DNA of 64,000 bases from contig CM066292.1 of the NCBI GenBank assembly GCA_033816765.1, positions 1,922,001-1,986,000 of the forward strand, in the 5' to 3' direction. Under the pieces are notes generated by a model. That model saw nothing but the letters and a program-made list of their open reading frames with translations. It did not search any database and had not been told where the DNA came from. Below, one piece after another: positions 22,463 through 33,766 of the stretch. A program made the position numbers and the translations under genes. Position 1 is the stretch's first letter; every line of letters starts with the position of its first letter. The DNA comes from Nothopassalora personata. Taxonomy: Eukaryota; Ascomycota; Dothideomycetes; Mycosphaerellales; Mycosphaerellaceae.

Positions 22463-23271
22463 CGGATGACCTTTGGGAACGACGGCACTTTGGTCGTCGA
22501 CATCGACATGCGGAAGTTGGAGACCTTCTCGTCACAAGCTCGGACGCGTGGGCTGAAAAGAATCAAGCTCCACGTGTGGCGTCCTCGTGGAACGTGGCCA
22601 TCCCGACTTCCACTCACCGACTTCAGCCTGATGATGTGTCGTCCGTTCGAGGTCGACCACGAATCCGACGGCATCCGGTAATGCTGTACGATCACGACGC
22701 ACCAAGGAGGATCGTATGTGTGGCGCAGTCGTGACCGAGACTTTTGCCTCATGGCGGGGCAAGAAGCGGTTGCTAGCCGAGTCCTACGATGGTCTCATGC
22801 CTGATGCACGCAATGCCGCAACGGGTGCAACAGCCTTGTGAACTTGTGACGAGGCGGGAAGCCTCTGACATGTGCGACTGAATGCTGTCATCTATCACGT
22901 GCATGCAGTATAATATATCCTACTGTTCATTGTTCCAACCTGTAGGATACAGTAGCGGCGACAGCCAATCAACAACCAGTGACGACAGAGCTCCGCTGGT
23001 GTGAATTCCAGCGCTGCACACAGGTCGTGAGGCACCGAGTCTCGCTTCGAAATTGTACCTCTCTACCTGCTGCGCAGCCTCTAGACCAGTGCCACTTCGA
23101 CATAGGCCGACCCCTCTACCCATTCATTGACCACGCGCCGGCGCATAGAGATTGCCGGCATTAGGTGCAGCTGTCAAACAGCGGCAAACAGCAAGCACAA
23201 CGTGGACGAAGCACAGAAGCACCTTCCCTGCAGCCTGCGCAGGCACGCATAGTTCTAGTGTAGAAGTCACA
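22463..23271. other. Divergent promoter region between the kinase and deubiquitinase genes
   Basis: Shared upstream region. Open frames on both strands at about 22420-22760 overlap each other and the kinase 5' end; I regard them as shadows. A TATA-like ATAATATAT lies near 22910-22918. Confidence 0.5.
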
Positions 23272-26200
23272 ATGGACCAGGTAAGCTGCTCTGACTGTCC
23301 GCCTTCGTAACACTTCTCCTCCCTTCCGCTTGCGCCTGCACTCGCCTCCAACACACATCACACATCCAGCTGACGCGACTACGCCCCGCCAGCTCGGCAG
23401 CGACATGCTGCTCGACTCGGACTACGATGAGAAGCGCCTCACACCCAACGACGACACAGACAACGTCGCCATCATATCGCCCGACGACGCCGACAGCATG
23501 ATCGACGACCCCGAGTCCAGCGCCGAGCCGGCACCGCCTTCCGCCGACGACCACGACGCAATGATGGCCCGCTTCATGCCGGCATCACCGGACTACGAGA
23601 CGGAGGCCGAGACTGTCAACACATGGGATATCACAAACTGGCGGGCCCTGCCCAAGAGGACACATGGTCCCGTGTTCCACTGTGGCAACCACCCATGGCG
23701 CATTCTCTTCTTTCCAGCAGGGAATTCGGCCTCAGAAAGTGTTTCCTTCTACCTCGAGCAAGGGTTTGGTGACGAGAAACCGCCTGAAGACTGGTATGCC
23801 TGTGCGCAGTTCATGCTGGTCCTGCACAACCCCAAGGACCCTTCGATATACATTCACCATGAGGCTAATCACCGGTTTACTGCCGAGGAGGGCGATTGGG
23901 GTTTCACCAGGTTCGCCGACAAGAACAGGATCTTTGCGGCCAAATTCGACAATGCAGACCGCCCACTGGTTGAAGACGACTGTGCGAAGATGACAGCCTA
24001 CGTGCGCGTGCTCAAGGACCCGACAGGCGTGCTGTGGCACAACTTCGTCAACTACGACAGCAAGAAAGAGACGGGCATGGTTGGTCTGAGGAATCAGGGT
24101 GCTACCTGTTACCTCAACTCGCTGCTGCAGTCGCTGTACCTCACGGGCGCCTTCCGCAAAGCAGTGTACCAGATACCCACGGATACACCAGAAGAGAAAG
24201 AGGCGTCACAGTCTGCATACATGCTGCAGAGATTGTTCTACCGTTTGCAGGCCGACTCCACAGCGGTCGGTACTCAAGAGCTCACCCACTCATTCGGCTG
24301 GGAGAGCAGGCAAATTTTTGAGCAGCAAGACGTTCAGGAACTGTCCCGAATATTGATGGAGAAGCTGGAGACACGAATGAAGGGCACAGAAGCAGAGAAC
24401 GCGCTCAACAACATGTTTGTTGGTAAAATGAAGACATATCTCAAGTGCGTCAACGTCGACTACGAATCAAGCAGGATCGAGGAGTTCTGGGATCTTCAAT
24501 TGAACGTCTCCGGGTGCAAGAGCTTAGATGACAGTTTTAAGGACTACATTCAGAAGGAGCTGCTGGAAGGTGACAATAAGTACGCTGCCGAAGGCTATGG
24601 ACTTCAAGATGCCGAGAAAGGAGTCATCTTCGAGAGCTTTCCAAATGTCCTTCATCTGCAGCTCAAGCGCTTCGAATACGACTTCCAACGGGACGCCATG
24701 ATGAAAGTTAACGACCGTTATGAGTTTCCAGAGATCTTTGATGCATCACCGTACCTCGATGAGACCGCAGACAAGTCGGAACCTTACGTCTACCACCTAC
24801 ATGGTGTCCTGGTGCATTCGGGCGACCTAAACGCTGGCCACTACTACGCTTTCCTCAAGCCGGAGAAGAATGGCCAGTTCTACCGCTTCGATGACGATCG
24901 TGTTACACGAGCGACAAAGCGGGAAGCAATCGATGAGAACTTTGGTGGCGACTATGGTGCTAACGGTACCTATGGACAAAAGGGCCAGAATCCTTACACT
25001 CGACAATGGTCCACGAAGCGCTCGAACAATGCCTACATGTTGGTGTATATCCGCGAAAGCCGACTCGACCAGATACTGCTCCCGGACAGCGAGGTCAAGC
25101 CTCCTGCACATTTGCCTGCTAAGATTGCAGAGGAGCGCGAGCTTCTAGAAAGGCGTCGCAAAGAAAAGGAAGAAGCCCATCTCTACATGAACGTTCTGGT
25201 GGCAACAGAAGCCAACTTCAAGGCATATCAAGGAGTTGATTTAATCCCATGGGCCAGTGAACAGCCCGATGATCCGGCCGCGCCCAAAGTGCACAGGTTA
25301 CTGAGAGACATGACTATCAAGGACTTCACAGCTTTCCTTGCGCAACAACAGGGGTTGGAAAAAGATCTTGTGCGGCCATGGATTATGGTCAATCGACAGA
25401 ATGGCACGGTGCGTCCAGATCATCCACTTTCCTGGCCCGACATGACTTTGCAGGAAGCGGCCGATAAGTTCAGCACAAGGCAAAGCGGCTTCCGTGTGTT
25501 CGTTGAAGAAACCACCCGAGACGACAAGGGCGTTCCCATCTGGCCAGACGAGGAAGAAAACCTGCAGCAGCCAGCCTCGCCAATTCATTTGACTAACGGA
25601 AACGGCGCTCAACAACACAAACCAATCATCCTCTTCCTCAAGTACTTTGATGTTGATCAGCAGCTTCTCACAGGCGTCGGTCACGTCTACATGAATCCTC
25701 TGGATAAGGCCCAGGACTTAGCGACACCGATCTTGGAAATCATGCATTGGGAAGCAGGAACGATCCATCTCGAGTTGTTCGAGGAGATCAAGCAGAATTA
25801 CATCGAGCCTATGAAGCCGCGGAACACGCTGATCGCTTCGGAAATACAAGACGGAGACATCATCTGCTTCCAGCGTCACTTAGATGATGCTGAGTCTGCA
25901 GCTATCAAATTGAAGAGCCCGGGTGCCAGCTTGACAGCGCCAGCCTACTACGACTTCATGATGAACCGCCTCTTTGTTGACTTTACGCCGAAGGTACCCT
26001 TGACGAATTTGTCGCTCAAGAAGGAGGGTGATGAGAGATTCAAGCTTGCACTGTCCAAGAAAGACACCTATGATGCTATCGCTCACAAGGTTGCGGAACA
26101 CCTGTCGAAAGTCAGCGACACACCTGTGGATCCGACACATTTGCGCTTCATGACCACTAACATCCAGTCTGGTAAGCCAAGAGCGGTAGTCAAGAGGGTA

Positions 26201-26989
26201 CAAGGTGCTACAGTCAGCACTATTTTACTTGGCACAAGTGGATATGGCGGCTACTCGTATGCTCCGTCTCAAGCGCCCGACCATCTGTATTACGAAGTGC
26301 TCGAGATGAGCTTGACAGATCTGGAACAACGGAAGAACATCCGCATTACTTGGTTGTCGGAAGGTATCACCAAAGAGGAGCAGGTCGACCTACTGGTACA
26401 CAAGCAGTCGCAGTTTGACGCTGTCCTCGATGCGCTTCACAAGAAGCTTCAGCTGCCCGACGAGATTATCGACCAGATCCGGTTCTACGAAGTGCACAGC
26501 AACAAGGTTTACAAAGTCCTTCCGCGCTCTCACGGGGTGCTCGCACTTAATGAGTTCATGTCGGTGTACGCCGAACGGATACCAGAGGAAGAACAGGAGC
26601 TCGACCAGGGCAAGGGCGATCGTCTGCTGAATTGTTTCCACTTCGAGAAGGATCCTTCCAAATCGCACGGAGTGCCGTTCATCTTCTTGATGAAGGATGG
26701 CGAGGTTTTCAAGGAGACCAAGGAGCGCATCTCGAAACGGACTGGTATTAAGGGCAAGAATCTGGAGAAAGTGCGTTTCGCCATCATTAAGGGAGGCCAG
26801 AATTACAGCCGGCCTCAGTGGGTAGAAGATGGTAAGCACAAGAATGACACACTTATCGGCCATTGTACTCACATATTTGCAGAAGACATTCTATCACAGA
26901 AGCTCGGCCCAGAAGATCACCTCGGCCTTGAGCATCCTAACAGGAACCGCGCTAACTGGGCGAGATACGAAAGCTTGAACATCAGATAG
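23272..26989 (+). CDS. Ubiquitin carboxyl-terminal hydrolase, USP7/Ubp15 type
   Basis: Exons 23272-23280, 23393-26831 and 26883-26989 give 1184 residues. An acidic N-terminus precedes a MATH domain (WDITNWRALPKRTHGPVF to about residue 195). The USP catalytic core has its Cys box GLRNQGATCYLNSLLQSLY with Cys at about 242 and its His box HSGDLNAGHYYAFLKP with His at about 486. The last 600 residues are the USP7-type ubiquitin-like repeats. This is the full architecture of yeast Ubp15 and human USP7, which remove ubiquitin from many substrates. The 9-base first exon (MDQ) is inferred from its GTAAG donor and an in-phase acceptor; Met at 23405 is a fallback. The last intron (51 bases, no stop) is called because removing it gives WVEDEDILSQKL, closer to the family. 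Confidence 0.93.
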
Positions 26990-27427
26990 GCCATGCATTT
27001 CGACGGCGCGAAGGATTGAATGAATGGGTGTACAGATACTCGCGCATGCAAGTTGCGACGGAGAATACGAGTTGACGGTAGAGGCAGGCCTGAGGGTTTG
27101 TGGTTGAAACTATCACGTCATCGTACTACAATTGCGTTTGCGTGGCGTTGAGGTGCAGCACAGTTGAAGAAAGCCTGTGTATGACGGGCTTGAATTTTTT
27201 GTTTTGGCATGCATTAGATAGTGAAGATGATCGAGCAAACCGATGTGCAGTGATGATGAGCCAGTCATTCCTACAAATCGACCGCTCTTTCTGTCGGTTC
27301 CTTAATCAAATTTCGAGCAATGACTAAGAATATGAAGTGCCCGTAGACGAAAACGTGAGCTGCCCTTAGACTCACTGACTGCGGTTTCGCATGCCCTCTG
27401 GTCCTCTTCTTTATTATATCACCGACT
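26990..27427. other. Spacer between the deubiquitinase and the GT90 gene
   Basis: 3' flank of the deubiquitinase and promoter of the GT90 gene. No gene seen. Confidence 0.55.
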
Positions 27428-28834
27428 ATGCTCCCGAACTTGTCCCGCCTGCCGACAGGACGGTGCTGTCAGATGACGCTACTGCTCGCCGTGCTGATGA
27501 TGATCCCCTTGATAGCAGTATGCGTCTTTTGGTACGGCATGAACTCGGACCGCGACAACATTCCGCCTCTCCTCACACAGCTGATACCGGCGGGATCTGC
27601 CACCTGCCAGACTTCTACGACTTTCCAGTGCTCAGGCTGTCTGGAGCTGGTGAATGTGCACATCAATCAGACTGCAATCGACCTATGGACCTACGACTAT
27701 GCGCGAGATGCTGGCAATGACGCTCTGTCCGAGCGCCAGTGTGCCTCCGCGTTTCCAGGCCTCTACCAAGACATCCACCAAGGTGTCGCTCATTGGAAGA
27801 ATGCAGGGTCCATCACGTCACGGACACTGGATGCTATGCAGCTGCAGAATGGCATGGCCAGAGTGTTCATCTACAGTGGGCGACTGTACATCGTCGCGAC
27901 AAAGGCAAAGGGCGAGGACCATCGACGAAAGATAGTCGCAGTATTGAGCGCAATGCATCGAGCTCTTGCAGCGGCCCAAGACAAATCCTCGATCCCAAAC
28001 ATAGAATTCGTCTTTTCCATCGAAGACAAGGCCAGCGATGTCTCTGGAAGCCATATGCAGCCATTGTGGGTTCTCGCCCGCAAAGTGACCGAGAAGTCTT
28101 TCTTCCTCGTGCCAGATTTCGGCCTATGGGCGTGGGATGTCATGGGGAGCCAGGAGAACGAGATCGGCCCGTATGATGAAGTCGTCGCAAAAGCCGTCGC
28201 GGTCGAGCAAAGTCTTCCTTTCGCACAGAAGATGCCACAGCTCGTGTGGCGCGGTAAGCTAAGCTTCGCGCCTAAGCTGCGACGAGGCCTGCTCGACGCC
28301 AGTAGGAACAAAGCGTGGAGCGATGTCAAGGAGCTGAACTGGCACGTCCGGAAGAACTACCTCAGTCTAGACGATCACTGCAAGTACAAGTTCATCGCGC
28401 ACGTTGAGGGACGTTCTTACTCTGCATCCTTGAAATATAGGCAGGCTTGCAAGTCTGTCGTCGTGGTGCACAAACTCCAGTACATCCAGCATCATCACTA
28501 TCTCATGGTCGCGTCGGGACCGCAGCAGAACTTTGTCCAGGTGGAACGGGACTTCTCTGATCTGGACACGAAGATGCAGGAATTGCTGAACGATCCTGCA
28601 AGGGCAGAGCGCATCGCCGATAACAGCGCCAAGGTCTTCAGGGAACGGTACCTGACAATGGCTGCTGAAGCGTGTTATTGGCGAGCTCTTTGGAGAGGAT
28701 ATGGAAGTGTCTCTGAGCCTGCGATATTGTGGCATGAGGCAAACGAGGGCAAGAGAATGGAGCGCGGACTGAGATATGAGACCTTCGTGTTGTTGTCGAG
28801 TGAGGAGATGTTAGACTTCAAGGCTCGTGGTTGA
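27428..28834 (+). CDS. GT90/CAP10-domain glycosyltransferase
   Basis: A single exon of 468 residues. It is predicted to be a type II membrane protein: a short basic N-terminus, one hydrophobic helix at about residues 15-37 (MTLLLAVLMMIPLIAVCVFW), then a lumenal domain. Recognisable CAP10 elements are IEFVFSIEDKASD, VPDFGLWAWDVMG, LVWRGKLSFAPKLRRGLLDA, KYKFIAHVEGRSYSASLKYR and the closing FVQVERDFSDLDTKMQELLN. The family includes Cryptococcus Cap10 and animal POGLUT/KDELC O-glucosyltransferases; donor and acceptor cannot be told from sequence. The R-G-(K)-x(8)-R and EG-x-S-x-S/A pieces typical of the active site are present. It probably acts in the Golgi or ER on wall or secreted glycans. It ends just before a repeat-rich degraded tract. 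Confidence 0.88.
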   Translation: MLPNLSRLPTGRCCQMTLLLAVLMMIPLIAVCVFWYGMNSDRDNIPPLLTQLIPAGSATCQTSTTFQCSGCLELVNVHINQTAIDLWTYDYARDAGNDALSERQCASAFPGLYQDIHQGVAHWKNAGSITSRTLDAMQLQNGMARVFIYSGRLYIVATKAKGEDHRRKIVAVLSAMHRALAAAQDKSSIPNIEFVFSIEDKASDVSGSHMQPLWVLARKVTEKSFFLVPDFGLWAWDVMGSQENEIGPYDEVVAKAVAVEQSLPFAQKMPQLVWRGKLSFAPKLRRGLLDASRNKAWSDVKELNWHVRKNYLSLDDHCKYKFIAHVEGRSYSASLKYRQACKSVVVVHKLQYIQHHHYLMVASGPQQNFVQVERDFSDLDTKMQELLNDPARAERIADNSAKVFRERYLTMAAEACYWRALWRGYGSVSEPAILWHEANEGKRMERGLRYETFVLLSSEEMLDFKARG

Positions 28835-30218
28835 CCCGAAAAGTCAATAGCCATAATAAAGCAACACAACCAAGCCGCGTCATCCGTCATCTCGACCGCA
28901 GACAACCCTGCGCAACAAGGGTCGCCATCCGGGATGACGAACACTGCGCGGAAGATGACCGATGCTCCAGCCTCATTGTCGGCGAAATTATCAAGGAGAG
29001 CACGCAGTCGGATACAGCACGCTTGCGACACGAGCAGCTTGTGTAAGATGCATCAAGCTGTCATCTATGCCGGCAGCTGTAGGTCCGTCAAGACACACCG
29101 ACGCCAGACGGAAAGCGTACTGCTGTGATGGCCGCTGGAGCAGAAACCCAACAGCGAAGCCAGAGGAAACGAGACACAGAAAGCAAGTCGCTCAAGAATC
29201 AGGAACAGTATCCTCAGATGCCAGTGACACCCATAGACTATAGCCTGGGTTGACGTTATGCTACCCTTAGCATGCCTCGCGTCCTCACCGGCCCAGTATA
29301 CCGAGCGAGAACGATCATGATTCTCTAAAGCGATTATCCCAAACCATACAGCGCAAGCCTTGAAGATTACCGCACCTCACAGAACCTCACTGGCCTGCAC
29401 AGCAACGGAAACTAATGGCAGTCCTGCTCTCCGGCGTTGATTCCCCTTCTCAGTAACCTTCTCGAAGCCGTTCACAAGCAGAGAGCCTTTCTTCCATCGG
29501 CCTGTATCCTAAATAAGCCTGCTCTGCAGCTGTAATCAATAACGACCAGAGCGTACAGCAAAGCTTATCGCACATGTCCTACCTGTCTACTGGACCACAA
29601 CATAGCGGAAGCTAGTGGTTGTATCATTCTTCGGCGACGATTGCTCTTGTAGGTAGAAGCCTCGAAGCCATATCGCAAACATAGCCTTCTTCCACCGGCC
29701 TCACATTCCCAATGCAGCATTCTCCAGAAGCTCGAATCCTCAACGTCCAGCGCTGCGCCAGTGCATACATCAAAGCTTATCGCGCCTCGCATACTTGCCT
29801 ACTGGACTGCACAGCGCCGGAAGCTAGTGGTTGTATCGTTCTCCGGCGTTGATTGCTATTGTAGGTATTATTCTCGAAGGGTGCGGGGACGCGGCTGTGA
29901 AGCCTGTGACGGAGGAGTGGCGAATTTGGGAGTCAGCTCCGCCCTTCAGCTGCTTTCGTCACCGCTGGCGTTGTTGGGCACTGTACGAAACAGGCGGTAT
30001 GCAAGGTAGGGCGATGTGTAATAAGCGGCGGATATGTTTCCTATAGGTACGGAGGTGGAGGATGGATTGGGACGTGCTTGCGAGGTGGAGCTTCCTGACG
30101 TTGGAGTTTGCTCATGAGCGGTGAGTGTTTGCTCTGAACTTTGAAGGTGTGATCTGTGTCACGAAGCTAGAAGTGTAGCATTATCATGACTATTTGCAAG
30201 TACGTGCTCGTTTCATCC
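28835..30218. other. Degraded intergenic tract downstream of the GT90 gene
   Basis: No intact gene. The middle is occupied by a degenerate tandem repeat (29345-29890) and the far end merges into a broken HET-domain gene. Open frames at 28831-29243 overlap in three phases and look random. Confidence 0.5.
29345..29890. repeat. Degenerate tandem repeat, about 200-212-base unit, 2.6 copies
   Basis: Three diverged copies follow each other, starting near 29350, 29551 and 29763. Shared blocks include AAGCTTATCGC, CTACTGGAC, GGAAGCTAGTGGTTGTAT, CGGCG(T/A)(T/C)GATTGCT and GAAGC/AAGCC. Copies 2 and 3 are closest; copy 1 is most diverged and copy 3 breaks off after the shared TTGTAGGTA. Differences look mostly like transitions. 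No frame is open across all copies. It could be a local satellite or the remains of a duplicated gene segment. Confidence 0.7.
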
Positions 30219-31790
30219 TCATGCTGGCCGACACTTATCGTCCGCAGCCAGCTGCTCACAGCGTCCAGGTCGCCCATACGAGGCCTTGTCGAAAACGAGA
30301 GCCGCCATCTTGAGCAAGTCCTCGAAACTGAGGTGGAGTTCACACTCAACATGCAGCTGCGGATCTTGCTGTGGTATATTGTCGCTGGGAGGGCCATCAC
30401 TGCTTGTGCAAGAAGTAGCACGAGCCTCGAAGCAGTCCATGGTGCTTGCGCAACAGCCGGACTTTGCGCCGAGCCATGCACAGCAGATTGGTCGGAGGAC
30501 ATGTTCATCACGACCTGGCCTGATAATAATGCATGGCTAGTCTGCATGGTTGTTGTGGACGTTGACAAGAAGTTCGCCAGGTGCTGCGTTTGCGTCGACG
30601 AAACCAATCAATCCGTCGTCCGCAATGATCCTCTTGATCTTGCCCTCTCCCACTCACTGGCGGGCATAACTCGTGTCGACGAGCTTCGGCGTTGATATGC
30701 TATCAAAAGCATAGTGACAAACTGCGCTGGATGTGATACTTAGAGAGGAGTCCCCGTTGATGCAGTACTCTCTGTTAGTAATACGAACGGTGCGGTCTTC
30801 TGATGAACGTCGCGTAGACCAGTTGGGTTTCGTACTCTCTCAAGCATGAAAGAGAAAGCAATAATATGGACGATAGGGGCCTGTATTTCTTGCGCGAAAG
30901 ACGGTCCCTCACAGCTCGGCATTCGTGGACGTTGAGCTTCAGAGAGACAACAAGGCTCGTGGACACGTCCTCATACCACCTGGCACTCTTGTCTTCTTCG
31001 TTGCGATGATTCAGAAAGTCTATGGCCAGCTTTGCGGAGGAGGTGCTGTAGTTGGGTGTCATGGGCACATCGTGGTCGCAACTCACAAAGGCATAGATGT
31101 TGTCTCTTGGGTCTGTGTATGTCCAATCGCGATATCTGACCACGCAGTTCTCGAAGGAGACTGTGTCGCGATTTATGTTTGCAGTGAGTCCGTTCGCACC
31201 TGGGGAGATATTTGGGATTACAGCATACATGGACGACGCCCGTTATCTCGTAAGTGTTGGTCGATCTCCGAACGCAGCGAAACCCTTATCGATGGTTTGT
31301 AGCGAGATGGTTGTGTCGCCGCATAAGAACTGGCAGTGCTCAGCCAAGAACAGCTCTTGAATAATCCAGAGGCGGGACTTTCTGATGTCCTCTCGGACGC
31401 CATCGGCAGACGCGTGCTGAGCAAGTATCCGACTCGTTCCAAAATGCTGGTCTGAACAGGCACAGACCATTGTAGCCATGGAGTAAATCTTCCCTAGCTT
31501 GCCCACTTGTTGTGACTTTTCCTTGAGATTCACCTAATCGATACATACACTGATACTCCAGAGATACTTAAGGCCCGACTGCGAGCCGCGACCGTCGCCT
31601 GCAACCGGGAATAGTGAGAATTATGCCCTACCTGAAGACGATCACCATGAATGATGATGTCCTGGATGCGGCCTAAGGTTCCCCAAGGTTACGAAATCGC
31701 CACGTGCTGACGGATGGAGCAGACCTCGAGCTCGAATATCAAGCCGATCCGGGTGTCTTTAAAGATACGCAGCAGTCGAATCTGTTGGTT
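30219..31790 (-). pseudogene. Broken HET-domain (heterokaryon incompatibility) gene
   Basis: Read on the minus strand, HET-type segments occur in order but in different frames. QQIRLLRIFKDTRIGLIFEL is near 31790-31700. RIQDIIIHGDRLQ is near 31665-31630. NLKEKSQQVGKLGKIYSMAT is near 31530-31470. RLWIIQELFLAEHCQFLCGD is near 31370-31310. YRDWTYTDPRDNIYAF is near 31140-31090. A possible C-terminal part (RIIADDGLIGFVDA) is near 30600. The block that should sit between DRLQ and NLKEKSQQ, the conserved LWIDAICINQ core, is missing, and stops or frame changes separate the pieces. HET domains trigger programmed death on non-self recognition in fungi. Some gaps could be introns, but the loss of the core argues for a decayed copy. 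Boundaries are approximate. Confidence 0.65.
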
Positions 31791-32122
31791 CGGCGAAATG
31801 AGCGATTTGGAAACATGGCTCCTTTCGTCTATGTAGGCGCGCCGCTGCACCGCTCGAGATGCCGGCGGCTAACCAGCGTCATCACGCTTGTTCGTTATCC
31901 ATTGCTGATTCTTTGCGGCGATTGTTAGCTGTTCCGGTCGATTTCGTTGTGTCTGCCCGAGAGTGAGAAGGCGAAGAAGCGCACAGAGACGCGGAAGTTA
32001 AGTCTTAGGTCGCCGACCGGCAAGCGAGCTGCGTGGCTGACACAAAAGTGGGTAAGCATATTGAACCTCGATATACACAACATTCCCCTCCAGAAACATA
32101 CCATCGAACTCAAGCAGTAGTC
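31791..32122. other. Spacer between the HET remnant and the EthD gene
   Basis: May include the lost 5' end of the HET remnant. Also the promoter and leader of the EthD gene. Nothing else seen. Confidence 0.45.
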
Positions 32123-32652
32123 ATGGTCTTAGAAGCTGGCTATCCCAACACGAGTGGCTTCCGCAAAGTCACAAAAGCAACCATCCTCATCAAAAAGAAA
32201 CCGGGCATGAGCGATGCCGACTTCATCTCCCACTACAACAACGTCCACGCCCAGCTCGCTGCACCTGTGGTCGAGAAGCATAATGTCATAACCTACAGTC
32301 TTGTATGTGACCATCGTAGAACACTCTCATGTTCTTCTGCGAGTGCAAAGTGAGTCCGTGCTGAATCGTAGGATGGCTGTAGTCCTACTGCCTCGACCGC
32401 GATCGCAAAATCATGAACGACATGCTGCGCGGTAAAGCGCAGATGGCAGAGTACGATGCGATCTGCACGTTTGTGTTCAAAGATTATAAGGACTTCGCAA
32501 AGTTTATGTATGACCCTGCAAGTAAGGCGTTGACTCCGGATCATGAGAACTTCATGGTCGAGAGTGAGATGAAGATGATGGTGGGGGATGAGTATTTGGT
32601 CATTGAGGATGGGAGGAGAGTTGATGAAGAGGAGTCGAGCAAGGGCTCCTAA
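32123..32652 (+). CDS. EthD-domain protein (dimeric alpha-beta barrel)
   Basis: Exons 32123-32302 and 32383-32652 give 149 residues. The body fits an EthD ferredoxin-like fold: KATILIKKKPGMSDADFISH, then YNNVHAQLAAPVVEKHN, then across the junction ITYSLSYCLDRDRKIMND, then YDAICTFVFKDYKDFAKFMY and the closing SEMKMMVGDEYLVIEDG. The acceptor was chosen at GGCTGTAG because the earlier GTAG would bring an early stop. EthD proteins are small dimeric barrels linked to degradation or polyketide-tailoring steps, but many fungal members have no assigned role and I give none. There is no signal peptide. No oxygenase or polyketide synthase lies nearby. It converges on the p24 gene, 295 bases away. Confidence 0.82.
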
Positions 32653-32947
32653 CAAAAGAGGTCGCCACCGCTGCGCCAAACAGCAATAGGTGTGAAGTGC
32701 TTCGAGCACCTATACTGTGAGCGTAGTTGAGGCGATACGCGCGTTGACCCTTCCACTCGACAAACTGTCTCTACGCTGTAGTACGGTCATCGTGGTTATT
32801 TAGAGGCAGTTGTTTCCATATATGGTGGGCCACGTCTTTTGTCGTGAGCCTTCCGAAACATCGACAGAGATGGGCGAGGAAGTTTTGGCGTGAATTTCTG
32901 TCATTGGCTTTTCTAGGTATCTATGGTACAGCGGCCAGCGCGAGAGA

Positions 32948-33766
32948 TCAGACGTAGCCTAGAGATTGTTAGCACGTGTATCAAGTATGGCAGAAGTGTC
33001 GCGCTCACCTTTGCGACCTCCCGTGAAGAACATCTTCACGATGAAGACCTGCAGACCAGCCATGGCAACCATGAGTCCCCCCTCCATGAGGTTCAAGTTG
33101 AAAATCCTCTTCTCAGTGCTCCTGACTGTGCTGAAGTTGCGGTTTTCTCTCGTGCGGAAGTACTTCTGCTGTCTTGTCAATATCGAGACCTGTCCCGACA
33201 TCTTCAAGAGTGTCTCTTCTACGCCGCCCAACTGCTCGGTGCTCGCGCCTGCCTTCTGGGGAAGGTTCGCTCGTGGCTCGTTCTCGACCTGCCCGCGGTG
33301 TCAGATGTATGTCCACCTGCCAATCATCCCACCTGTATGCATGTGTACATACCGAAATCTCAAAGTCCACGATCTTGTCCGCAAAGGTCGACATCGAGTT
33401 GTCGAGGCAGAATCTGTACTCTCCAGTCTGCTCTCCTGTGAACACGTAATCTCCTTGCCTCTCCCTCTCTCCGCTCAGCACAATCTTCTCCTTGTTGGGC
33501 TCCTTTCCTGGTCCGTATACGTGGTAGCTGACTACACCAGAATGTCAGTATGCTCAATGCCACTTTTGACCCCTCCTCTTGTTCTTACTGTCGAAGTCTC
33601 CACCACTCTGTACGGCGAAGTAGAATGCAACCTTGGAGCCGGCCTTATCAACATTTGCGTAAAAACACTCCTTCTCATTCGGGTGCAGCTTGTATGTGAG
33701 AGCTGTGGCATTGGTGAAAGCTGTCAGGAGCCCGAGAAGGGCCAGCAGGGAATTGACGCCCATCAT
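32948..33766 (-). CDS. p24-family (EMP24/GOLD) cargo receptor
   Basis: Exons 33766-33589, 33531-33353, 33288-33009 and 32958-32948 give 215 residues. A signal peptide (MMGVNSLLALLGLLTAFTNA) precedes a GOLD domain with the two Cys expected for its disulfide (KECFYANVDKAGSKVAFYF; GEYRFCLDNSMSTFADKIVD). A coiled coil follows (GGVEETLLKMSGQVSILTRQ). One transmembrane helix (GGLMVAMAGLQVFIVKMFF) leads to a cytosolic tail with paired Phe and a basic GGRKGYV end. These are all the parts of a p24/Erp protein, which cycles between ER and Golgi and helps load COPII vesicles. The last coding exon has only 11 bases; without it the tail would run on into a non-family sequence. Subfamily not assigned. Divergent from the zinc-finger regulator. 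Confidence 0.93.

Noticed and set aside
22267..22752. Open frames on both strands at the 5' side of the kinase gene
   Set aside because: They overlap each other and the kinase N-terminus and show no family resemblance; likely chance readings in GC-rich DNA.
29345..29890. The tandem array as a CRISPR-like or transposon feature
   Set aside because: Units are about 200 bases, not repeat-spacer in form, and no terminal repeats or transposase are present.
30167..30695. Overlapping 169-codon plus and 146-codon minus frames
   Set aside because: Better explained as the decaying 3' part of the HET-domain gene; neither frame matches a family.
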